From contig CAYVQE010000015.1 of NCBI GenBank assembly GCA_964454005.1, forward strand, positions 3,789 to 67,788: a DNA stretch of 64,000 bases. Direction: 5' to 3'. The translations under genes and the position numbers were made by a program. This DNA comes from CAYVQE01 sp964454005. Its GTDB lineage: Bacteria; Myxococcota; B64-G9. Positions 40,817 through 48,423 of this stretch are shown here, in pieces. How positions within the stretch are numbered: position 1 is the first letter of the stretch; each line of letters begins with the position of its first letter. The notes beneath the pieces are model-generated. The model was not told the DNA's origin. It saw nothing but the letters and a program-made list of their open reading frames with translations, and ran no database searches.

Positions 40817-43800
40817 GTGCCGCGAAGAAGCCTACTGCTGGTGGATGGCGATACCAAGTCGCTGCGGGTGATGGAGGTCAGCCTGCGCAAGGCCGGCTTC
40901 TCGGTCACCACGGCCGTCAACGGCGAGGACGCCCTGGAAAAGGCCAAGATCGCGCCCCCCGAGCTGATCATCTCGGACACCAAGATGCCGGTCATGGACG
41001 GCTTCGCCTTCTGCAAGCGGGTCAAGGCCGAGCCCGGGCTGGCCGACATCCCGTTCATCTTCTTGACCAACCAGAAGGCCATCGAGGACAAGGTCCGCGG
41101 GCTGGAGCTGGGCGTCGACGACTATCTGACCAAGCCGATCTACATCAAGGAGATCATCACCCGGGTCAAGATCCTGCTGCAGAAGAAGGAGCGCGAGTCG
41201 CTCGAGCGGCGGGACCAGAAGGTGCGCTTCTCGGGCGAGCTGAGCGACATGGGGGTGGTCGATCTGATCCAGACCATCGAGATCGGGCGCAAGACCGGCA
41301 TCGCCCACTTCACCGCCCCCACCGCTCCCAACAAGCCGGCCACGGTCTACTTCCGCAACGGCAAGGTGATCGACGCCGAGCTGCGCAAGCTGCGCGGCGA
41401 GAAGGCGGTCTACCGGTTGTTGCAGTGGAACCTCGGCACCTTCGAGATCGACTTCAAACCCAGCCTCAAGCACCCGGATCGCATCTCGCTGTCGAGCCAG
41501 GGCCTGCTGATGGAGGGCATGCGGCGGGTCGACGAATGGGGCCGGATGCTCGAGCAGCTGCCCCCGCTCGAAGCGGTCTTCGAGGTCGACTACCGCGAGC
41601 TGACCGACCGCTTGACCGAGATCCCGGACGAGGTCAACGGGGTGCTGCGCCTGTTCGACGGCAAGCGCAGCCTGATCGAGGTGGTCGACGACAGCGATTT
41701 CGATGACCTCGAGGCGTTGAGCATTATCTCCAAGCTCTACTTCGAGGGCCTGATCTACGAGCCGGCAGAGGGCCAGCGCCAGGTCGAGACCGAACCGGCC
41801 GCGCTCGGGTCCGCGCGCATCGATGAGTGGATCTCGAAGCCGCCTCCGGTCGAGTCGGGAGACGAAGCCGAGCCGGCAACGGCCGAGGAGCCGGCAACGG
41901 CCGAGGAGCCGGCGGCGGCCGAGGAGCCGGCTGCCGCAGCGGAGCCGGGTGGCGAGACCGAGTCCGCCCCGGAGCCGCGGACCGAGACCGAGTCGGGCGA
42001 ACAGGTGCGGGTGATCGAGGAGCCCCACGAACTCTCGGCCGAGGCGGCGCCGGCCGCCGGGCTAACGGGCGAGACGCGGGTCAAGATCGAGCAGCTGCCG
42101 GACAAGCCCTTCACCCGGCCGGAGATGCCGGCCGCCACCGCTGCGGCCGAAGCCGAGCCGGCCAGCGGCGCCTTCGACCAGGCCCCGGCCACCGCCACCG
42201 GACCGGTCGAGGATGCGGCCGCCACGATCGAGCCGGCGGCCGGTGAAGAGCCGGCGGCCGAGGGAGAACCGGCGGCCGGTGAAGAGCCGGNNNNNNNNNN
42301 NNNNNNNNNNNNNNNNNNNNNNNNNNNNNNNNNNNNNNNNNNNNNNNNNNNNNNNNNNNNNNNNNNNNNNNNNNNNNNNNNNNNNNNNNNCGGCCGAGGG
42401 AGAACCGGCGGCCGAGGGAGAACCGGCGGCCGAGGGAGAACCGGCGGCCGAGGGAGAACCGGCCAGCGAGGAAGAACCGGCCAGCGGGGAAGAACCGGCC
42501 AGCGGGGAAGAACCGGCCAGCGAGGAGGAACCGGTCAGCGAGGGAGAGCCGGCGGCAGAGGGAGAGCCGGCCAGCGAGGGCGAGTCGGCGGCCGAGGCGG
42601 CGCTCGAGCGGCAGGACGAGGCCGGCTTCACCGCGGCCGCGACCGATGGCGAGCCGCCGCCGGCCGACTCCTGGGTGGTGATCGAAAAGTCCGAGGAGGC
42701 GGCCGGCGATCCGGCCGAGCGGGCTGCCGATGAGGCCGCGTCCCCAGCGGCGGAGTCGGCCGAAGAATCGGCTGCCGCAGCCGGCCGCTCGCCCGATGCC
42801 AACGCTTCCGAAATCGTCGAGGACATGTTGACCCTGATGCGGCCGCGGCCGGCCGCGGCCGGGGCCGAAACGGATGCGGACGCGATCGCGGCTTCGGGCC
42901 CGCTGGATGCGGCGGAGTTCGACGGGCCCGCTACCCCCCGGAGTGCGCCTGCAGCCGAGCCGCTTGGGGAGGACGAGGCGGCGGCGGATGTGAGCGAAAC
43001 AGCGCCGGCGGCCTCGGCCGAGGTGGGCTTTTTCGACTCGCAGCCGGCCGGCGATCTGGATGACGGCGAGCTGGAGTTCACCGGCCGGGGCGGCCGCCGG
43101 GCGCTGTGGATGGTGCTGGTGCTGCTGATCGGCGGCGGGTTGGGCTTCGCCGGCTGGAAGCTGTGGCCCATGCTGCAGCCCGGCGCGGAGACGCCGGCCG
43201 GTCCGGCCGCCGGCGAGCAGCTTGCCGATCAGGGCCCGGCCGGCACGGCAGCCGCGGATCAGGGCGCCGCCGCGGACAGCGCGCCGGGCTCCGTCGGGGC
43301 GCCGGGGGACCAGCCGGCCGGCGCCGGCGGCGACATCGACGATGTGCCGGTCGCCCCCATCCCGCCGCCCGACGCCGTGGCCGCTGCCGGCGGCGCGGAC
43401 GAGGGTCAGGCCGACGAGGGCCGGACCGACGAGGGCCGGACCGACGAGGGCCAGACCGACGAGGGCCGGACCGACGAGGGCCGGACCGACGAAGGCCGGG
43501 CCGCTGCGAGCGGCCAGGAGGTGTCCGCCGCCGGGGACGCCGGGGATGCGGCCGCCGGGCAGCCGGATGAGCCGGACGAGCCGGACGGGCCGAGCTATGC
43601 CGGGCTGCTGGGCCGGGGCCAGCGCCATCTCGAAGCCTATCGCTTCCGGCGTGCGGTCGGTTCGCTGCGGCGGGCGTTGAAGATCAACCCCCAGGGGGTC
43701 GACGCCATGGTGGCACTGGCCAACGCCCAGTTCGAGCTGGGCCGCGATCGCCAGGCGCTGGCGTTGATCCGGCGGGCCTTGAAGCGGGATCCCGAAAACG

Positions 43801-43946
43801 CCCGGGCGCATCTGACGCTGGGCACCATCCACCAGACGCTGGGCCACAACGCCCAGGCCATCCGGGCCTACCGGACCTACCTGCGCCTGGCGCCCCAGGG
43901 CCGCTCGGCGCGCGAGGTCCGCGCCATCCTGAAGAACCTGCGCTGA
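40817..43946 (+). CDS. REC-DUF4388-repeat-TM-TPR protein, split by an assembly gap
   Basis: I read this as one gene interrupted by the 100-N gap. It starts at GTG 40817 (GAGGCGAGGG upstream). The receiver domain (1-125) has phospho-acceptor Asp in IISDTKMPVMDGF and Lys in YLTKPIYIKE. A DUF4388/PATAN domain follows (~135-240: FSGELSDMGVVDLIQTIEIG, GKVIDAELRKLRGEKAVYRL), then a helical segment to ~315 and a long Glu/Pro/Ala-rich linker with 18-bp repeats around the gap. After the gap the other frame continues with the same repeat, a membrane helix (nt ~43105-43165, ALWMVLVLLIGGGLGFAG), a DEGRT repeat and two or three TPRs (nt ~43590-43940). The frame change is explained by the arbitrary gap size. 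It is an unusual membrane-linked response regulator with no output domain known to bind DNA. Confidence 0.75.
42239..42596 (+). repeat. Degenerate 18-bp tandem repeat (EGEPAA-type coding repeat) flanking the gap
   Basis: Units such as GCCGAGGGAGAACCGGCG and GCCGGTGAAGAGCCGG(CG) repeat with an 18-bp period before 42290 and after 42391, encoding Glu/Pro/Ala-rich hexapeptides. The copies decay toward 42596. Near-identical copies explain why assembly failed here. Confidence 0.85.
42291..42390. other. Assembly gap (100 N)
   Basis: This is a run of exactly 100 N, a standard placeholder for unknown length. The last base before it and the first two after it complete one 18-bp repeat unit in phase, so the true missing length should be a multiple of 18 (possibly zero). 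Confidence 0.95.
43398..43502 (+). repeat. Seven tandem 15-bp repeats encoding DEGRT
   Basis: The consensus GACGAGGGCCGGACC is repeated seven times without interruption, with small changes in copies 1, 4 and 7. It encodes Asp-Glu-Gly-Arg/Gln-Thr/Ala units in the periplasmic linker between the membrane helix and the TPRs. Confidence 0.9.
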
Positions 43947-43969
43947 GCGCAGCGGCGGTCCGAGCGCGC

Positions 43970-44980
43970 ATGCGGGTGTTGGGCATCGAATCGTCCTGTG
44001 ACGAGTGCGCCGCCGCCGTGGTGGAGCACGGGCAGCTGCGCGCCGAGTGCATCGCGTCGCAGATCGCGGTCCACGCGCCGTACGGCGGCGTGGTGCCGGA
44101 GCTGGCTTCGCGCGACCACGTGCGGCAGGTGGTGCCGGTGCTGACCGCGGTGCTCGATCGGGCCGGCTTGGAGCCGGCGGCGCTGGACGGGATCGGGGTG
44201 ACGGCCGGCCCGGGGCTGATCGGTTCGTTGCTGGTCGGGGTCTCGGCCGCCAAGACCCTGGCCTGGGCGCTGGGCAAGCCGCTGGTGGGCGTCGACCACA
44301 TCGAGGCCCACCTGCGGGCGGCTTTTCTGGAGCGGCCCGAGCTGGACTACCCGCACCTGGGCCTGGTGGTCTCCGGCGGCCATACCAGCCTGCTGCGGGT
44401 CGACGGTGTGGGCCGGCTGGTCTTGCTGGGCCGCACGCTGGACGACGCGGCCGGCGAGGCCTTCGACAAGGTGGCCAAGCTACTGGGGCTGGCCTACCCC
44501 GGGGGGGTGTCGATCCAGAACGCTTCCGCCGCCGGCGATCCGGCGGCCATCGCCTTTCCCCGGCCCATGCCGGGCCGGCGGCTGGACTCGAGCTTTTCGG
44601 GGCTGAAAACCGCGGCCGCGGTCCACCTGAAGCGCCACGGTCGACCCAGCGGCCGGGCGCTGGCCGACTTCGCGGCTTCTTTCCAGCAGGCCGTGGTCGA
44701 CACCCTGGTCAAAAAGACCCTGCTGGCTGCGCGCGGCCAGCGGTTGGAGCGGATCGTGGTGGCCGGCGGGGTGGCGGCCAACCGGCGATTGCGCGAGGAA
44801 CTCGGCCGGGGTGCGCGCCGCGAAGGGCTGGAGGTGATCTTTCCCGATCCGGCGCGCTGCACTGACAACGCGGCCATGGTGGCGGCGCTGGCCGAGGTCT
44901 ACCTGGAGCGCGGCCGCGACGATGGGCTCGGGCTCGATGCCGACGCCGCCCTGGCCACGGCGCAACCCCGTTCCGACTAG
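43970..44980 (+). CDS. tsaD: tRNA N6-adenosine threonylcarbamoyltransferase TsaD
   Basis: This encodes 336 residues from ATG 43970, the normal family length. The start MRVLGIESSCDECAAAVV is the ASKHA phosphate-1 motif. Metal-binding His residues lie in VDHIEAHLRAAF (~111 and 115). Other motifs are LGLVVSGGHTSLL, RTLDDAAGEAFDKVAKLLGL, YPGG, SFSGLKTA, VVAGGVAANRRLRE, and CTDNAAMVAALA with the C-terminal metal-binding Asp. TsaD transfers the threonylcarbamoyl group to A37 of ANN-decoding tRNAs. The fifth residue of the first loop is Cys (SCDEC) where Thr is usual. It sits 24 nt after the REC-TPR gene and upstream of rsmA. Confidence 0.96.
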   Translation: MRVLGIESSCDECAAAVVEHGQLRAECIASQIAVHAPYGGVVPELASRDHVRQVVPVLTAVLDRAGLEPAALDGIGVTAGPGLIGSLLVGVSAAKTLAWALGKPLVGVDHIEAHLRAAFLERPELDYPHLGLVVSGGHTSLLRVDGVGRLVLLGRTLDDAAGEAFDKVAKLLGLAYPGGVSIQNASAAGDPAAIAFPRPMPGRRLDSSFSGLKTAAAVHLKRHGRPSGRALADFAASFQQAVVDTLVKKTLLAARGQRLERIVVAGGVAANRRLREELGRGARREGLEVIFPDPARCTDNAAMVAALAEVYLERGRDDGLGLDADAALATAQPRSD

Positions 44981-45020
44981 CGCAAGCTCCCCTGGGAGCT
45001 CTGGACTGAAGGCGGTGGAG

Positions 45021-45899
45021 ATGGCGGATCGGATCGATGTCCGCGGACTGCTGCGCAAGCACGGCCTGCGAGCCAAGCGCTCCTGGAGTCAGAGCTTTTT
45101 GATCGACCGCGACGTGATCGAGCAGATCGGCGCCGCCGCCGAGCTGGACGGCAGCCAGCCGGTGGTCGAGCTGGGCGCCGGGCTGGGTGCCCTGACCGCG
45201 GTGCTGGCCCGCGAGTCGGGGCGGGTGGTGGCGGTCGAGCGCGACCGCGACCTGGCCGGGGTGCTGCGCAGCGAGTTCGCCGGCGATGCCGGGGTGGAGG
45301 TACTCGAGGCCAATGCGGCCCGCATGGACTGGACATCGCTGGTGGCGCGGCTGGGCCGAGCGCCGGTGGTGGTCGGCAACCTGCCCTACCACATGGCCTC
45401 CCAGATCCTGTTCGACCTGCTGGACGCCGGAGACCGGCTGGACCGCTGGTTGCTGATGGTCCAACGCGAGATGGGGGTGCGCATGGCGGCCGGCCCCGGC
45501 AGCCGCGACTACGGCGTGCTGTCGGTGCAGCTGCAGCTGCGCGCCGAGGTCGAGCCGGTGCTGGATGTGCCGCCCGAGGCCTTCATGCCGCGGCCGCGGG
45601 TGCAATCGCGGGTGGTGCGCTGCCGGCCCCTGCCCCGGCCGCGGGTGGCGGTGCGGCGGCCCGAGCTACTGCAACAGCTGGTGCGCGGGGTGTTCTCCCA
45701 GCGCCGCAAGACCATCCGCAACGGGTTGAAGGCCAGCTTCGGGCGCGCCCTTGACGCCGCCGCGCTGGACGCGGCCCTGGCCGACAGCGGCATCGCGCCC
45801 AGGCTGCGTCCCGAGGATCTGTCGCTCGAGCGCTTCGCGGCCCTGGCTGATGCGCTGGCCGCTCGGCTGGAGCAGGTGGACGGCGGGGGGCATCAGTAG
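45021..45899 (+). CDS. rsmA: 16S rRNA (A1518/A1519-N6) dimethyltransferase RsmA/KsgA
   Basis: This encodes 292 residues. I chose ATG 45021 because it precedes the conserved block (GLRAKRSWSQSFLIDRDVIEQ) by the usual distance and has GAAGG upstream. The SAM motif is VVELGAGLGALTAVLA, the acidic residue ending beta-2 is in VAVERDRDLAG, and the catalytic motif IV is NLPYHMASQIL. The C-terminal helical domain carries VFSQRRKTIRNGLK, typical of KsgA. The family dimethylates two adenosines in the 3' end of 16S rRNA during small-subunit maturation. Its last 7 bp overlap the end of a convergent small gene. Confidence 0.93.
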   Translation: MADRIDVRGLLRKHGLRAKRSWSQSFLIDRDVIEQIGAAAELDGSQPVVELGAGLGALTAVLARESGRVVAVERDRDLAGVLRSEFAGDAGVEVLEANAARMDWTSLVARLGRAPVVVGNLPYHMASQILFDLLDAGDRLDRWLLMVQREMGVRMAAGPGSRDYGVLSVQLQLRAEVEPVLDVPPEAFMPRPRVQSRVVRCRPLPRPRVAVRRPELLQQLVRGVFSQRRKTIRNGLKASFGRALDAAALDAALADSGIAPRLRPEDLSLERFAALADALAARLEQVDGGGHQ

Positions 45900-46111
45900 C
45901 CGCGCTTCTTGACGGTGGCCATCAGCTGCTTGAGGTGATCGTTGACGTAGCGCCGGAACTCCTCCTCGCCCAGCTCCATTTCCCGCAGGATCTCGGCGAA
46001 GATCTCTTCGAAACCGCGCATCTCCTCGCGCCGCATCTTCATGGCGATCTTGAGCAGGGCCGCCTGGTGCAATCTTTCCTGCTTGAGGATCTCGTCCGGG
46101 TCCCGCGCCAT
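45893..46111 (-). CDS. Small hypothetical helical protein (72 aa)
   Basis: I chose ATG 46111 because GGCGGAGGTGG lies just upstream and a well-placed promoter follows the same strand. The product is highly charged and predicted to be two helices (DPDEILKQERLHQAALLKIA and REMELGEEEFRRYVNDHL), ending in a basic tail (KKRGY). No known domain was recognised, and there is no signal peptide. A small cytoplasmic adaptor or regulator is possible. Its 3' end overlaps rsmA by 7 bp, so the two transcripts converge. An upstream in-frame extension to 46189 exists but crosses the promoter. Confidence 0.7.
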   Translation of the reverse strand: MARDPDEILKQERLHQAALLKIAMKMRREEMRGFEEIFAEILREMELGEEEFRRYVNDHLKQLMATVKKRGY

Positions 46112-46160
46112 GTTCCACCTCCGCCTATCAGCCGCAGCGTGCAAGACCACGCATGGCCTT

Positions 46161-46189
46161 ACAATACAATGCCATACATACCTTGTCAA
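46161..46189 (-). promoter_or_regulatory. Sigma-70 promoter for the 72-residue protein
   Basis: On the minus strand a perfect TTGACA (46189-46184) is followed after 17 bp by TATTGT (46166-46161, four of six). The start point would be near 46154, ~43 nt before ATG 46111. The region is markedly AT-rich for this genome. Confidence 0.6.
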
Positions 46190-46232
46190 ACTTTTTGCTG
46201 TTTTCTTACGGCAAAAGTACCGCTCAACCGGC

Positions 46233-46262
46233 TTGCGATGACGGCCGTTGGTCGGCTACCAT
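46233..46262 (+). promoter_or_regulatory. Weak candidate promoter for the Ser/Thr kinase gene
   Basis: TTGCGA (46233-46238) and TACCAT (46257-46262) are 18 bp apart. It is the best plus-strand match upstream of ATG 46335 but both boxes are imperfect. Confidence 0.3.
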
Positions 46263-46334
46263 GGAGGCGCAGAAACGATGGTAGCGATGGCGCCGGCGGG
46301 GGTGCGGGCGTTCGTCTGCAAAGGAGCGGGTGGG

Positions 46335-48407
46335 ATGGCGGCCGAAGGCAGCGCTGGTCTGAGCACAGTCGGCCAGCTGCAGGAGCGCTTTCGCATCGTG
46401 GCCAAGCTGGGATCGGGCGGCATGGCCGATGCCTTCCTCGGCGTTCAAGTGGGCGAGGAGGCCTTCCAGCAGCTGGTGGTGGTCAAGCGCATCCACTCCC
46501 TGTGGCTCGAGAACCAGAGCGCCATGCAGATGTTCATCGCCGAGGCGCGCACCGTGGCCTCGCTGAGCCACCCCCACGTGGTCAAGATCTTCGACCTGTG
46601 CCGGCTGAACAAGGACATCTGCATCGTGATGGAGTATGTCGACGGCGAGACGCTGGACCTGCTGCGCAAGATGCTGCGCAGGTCGGGCGAGCCCATCCCG
46701 CTGCCCATCGTGTGCAAGTGGATGGTCGAGGCGTGCGACGCGCTGCACTACGCCCACAACGCCGCCACCCCCGACGGCCGCCCGCTGCACCTGATCCACC
46801 GCGACATCGGGCCCCACAACCTGATGACCGATCGCCACGGCTACCTGAAGGTGATCGACTTCGGCATCGCCAAGTCGACCGCCCGCTCGGATCTGACCAC
46901 GCCGGGCATGATCAAGGGCAAGTTCTCCTACCTGGCGCCGGACCTGTTCCAGCACGAGACCATCGACGGCCGGGCCGATCTGTACGCCCTGGGTCTGGTA
47001 TTCCACGAGCTGTTGACCCTGGAGCGTTGCTGCAGCTTCAAAAAGGACGTGGCCGTGGCCGAGGTGCTCAAGCGGGTGACCGGCGAGGCGATCCCGCCGC
47101 CTTCGGCGCTGGTTCCCGATCTACCAGAAAACCTGGATCCGGTGGTCGGCCGCGCGCTGGCCAAGGACCGCGAGCAGCGTTACCAGAACGGCGAGGAGAT
47201 GGCCGGCGCCATCCGCGCCTTCGCCGAGAGCCACGGCGGCCTGGCCTCCAGCGCCGAGGTGGAGAAGTGGCTCGGCGGGGTACTGGGCGAGCGGGTGGCC
47301 AAGCGCCGCGATTTCGAGGCCCGCGCCCTGGACAAGGCCAGCAGGTCGACCCGCCCGCTCGACGGGGCCGATTCGCTGCAGGCCGCCGCGGACATGCGCA
47401 CCAACAATCTCAGCCCGGTGAGCGGCACCAGCGCGCAGCTGGGCGGGACGGGGCTGACGGGCACCGCAGTGCCGCAGCGCCGGGCCAATCCCTACCTGCT
47501 GCTGGTGCTGGCCTTCGTCCTGTTCGCCGGCGCTGCTCTGCTGGTCCACCAGCTCTTCTTCGCCGCATCGCCCTCGCCGGAGGCGCCGGCGGCCGGGGCC
47601 GGGCAGGAGACAGCGGCCGCGGTCGACGAGGAGGCCGTGGCGGCCGGAGCCGAGGGAGAGGCTGCGGCGACCGGGGTCGACGAGGAGGCTGCGGGCGATC
47701 CGCCGCTAATGGCCGACGCCGCGCCGGCCGGGCCGGACGGGCCAGCCGCCGCGCCCGGCACGCCGGAGCCCGCACCGGATATGAAGCCGCGGCTCGAGCC
47801 CGAACCGCAGCCGCGGCCGAAACCACAGCCGCGGCCGAAACCGAAGCCGCGACCGAAACCGAAGCCGCGACCGAGGCCGAGAGCGAAGCCGAAGCCGAAG
47901 CCGAAACCGAGACCGCAACCGAAAGCGGAATCGGAACCCGAGTCGCCGCCTGCGCCGGAGGCTTCGGTGGCCAGGGCCGGGGGCGGGCAGGAGGCTGTGG
48001 TGGCCGGTGAGGCCGAAAGGGGCCACGAGACGCCGGATGCACAGCCCGAACCGGAGCCGCAGCCCGAACCGGAGGCACAGCCCGGACCGGAGCCGCAGCC
48101 CGAACCGGAGCCGCAGCCGGCACCGGCGGTGGCCCGGGTCAGCCTGTACAGCGGTGATGGCTCCTGGTCCGGGGCGCAGGTGGCCCGCCGCGGTTGCACC
48201 CGCTGCCACGACGGCGGCCAGGCGCCGGAGCTCAGCTGGAGCCAGAAAACGGCGCGGCAGTGGAAGTACTTCATCCGCCGCAAGCGCCACGCCCGCCAGG
48301 CCGAGCTGGAGAAACGGTTTTCGAAGGGCGAGCTGAAGCGCTTGCTGGCCCATATCTTGAAGCGTCTCGAGGAAGACGAGAAGTCCGGCATCGCCGGCGT
48401 CAAGTGA
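46335..48407 (+). CDS. Membrane Ser/Thr protein kinase with C-terminal CxxCH (c-type heme-like) region
   Basis: This encodes 690 residues; ATG 46335 is 8 nt after AAGGAG. The kinase domain (~19-290) has the glycine loop KLGSGGMADAFLG, catalytic Lys in LVVVKRIHS, HRDIGPHNL (Asp present, usual Lys replaced by Gly), DFGIAK, and an activation segment ending in KFSYLAPDLF. A membrane helix lies at ~386-410 (YLLLVLAFVLFAGAALLVHQ), followed by a long Ala/Glu then Pro/Glu/Lys-rich linker (~415-600). The periplasmic C-terminus contains CTRCH at 621-625, a c-type heme attachment motif, then a helical segment (WKYFIRRKRHARQAELEKRF). This layout suggests a kinase coupled to a periplasmic redox or heme module; heme binding is inference. 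A DUF3373-like gene follows by 16 nt. Confidence 0.85.
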   Translation: MAAEGSAGLSTVGQLQERFRIVAKLGSGGMADAFLGVQVGEEAFQQLVVVKRIHSLWLENQSAMQMFIAEARTVASLSHPHVVKIFDLCRLNKDICIVMEYVDGETLDLLRKMLRRSGEPIPLPIVCKWMVEACDALHYAHNAATPDGRPLHLIHRDIGPHNLMTDRHGYLKVIDFGIAKSTARSDLTTPGMIKGKFSYLAPDLFQHETIDGRADLYALGLVFHELLTLERCCSFKKDVAVAEVLKRVTGEAIPPPSALVPDLPENLDPVVGRALAKDREQRYQNGEEMAGAIRAFAESHGGLASSAEVEKWLGGVLGERVAKRRDFEARALDKASRSTRPLDGADSLQAAADMRTNNLSPVSGTSAQLGGTGLTGTAVPQRRANPYLLLVLAFVLFAGAALLVHQLFFAASPSPEAPAAGAGQETAAAVDEEAVAAGAEGEAAATGVDEEAAGDPPLMADAAPAGPDGPAAAPGTPEPAPDMKPRLEPEPQPRPKPQPRPKPKPRPKPKPRPRPRAKPKPKPKPRPQPKAESEPESPPAPEASVARAGGGQEAVVAGEAERGHETPDAQPEPEPQPEPEAQPGPEPQPEPEPQPAPAVARVSLYSGDGSWSGAQVARRGCTRCHDGGQAPELSWSQKTARQWKYFIRRKRHARQAELEKRFSKGELKRLLAHILKRLEEDEKSGIAGVK

Positions 48408-48423
48408 ACCGAGGGGAGCGGGG

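Noticed and set aside
40817..42290. Two separate genes on either side of the N gap
   Set aside because: The flanks share the same repeat in exact phase, and neither a stop before nor a start after the gap is supported, so one gene is simpler. Not fully excluded.
42239..43502. Tandem repeats as a possible CRISPR array
   Set aside because: Units are contiguous with no unique spacers, keep the reading frame and encode linker peptides.
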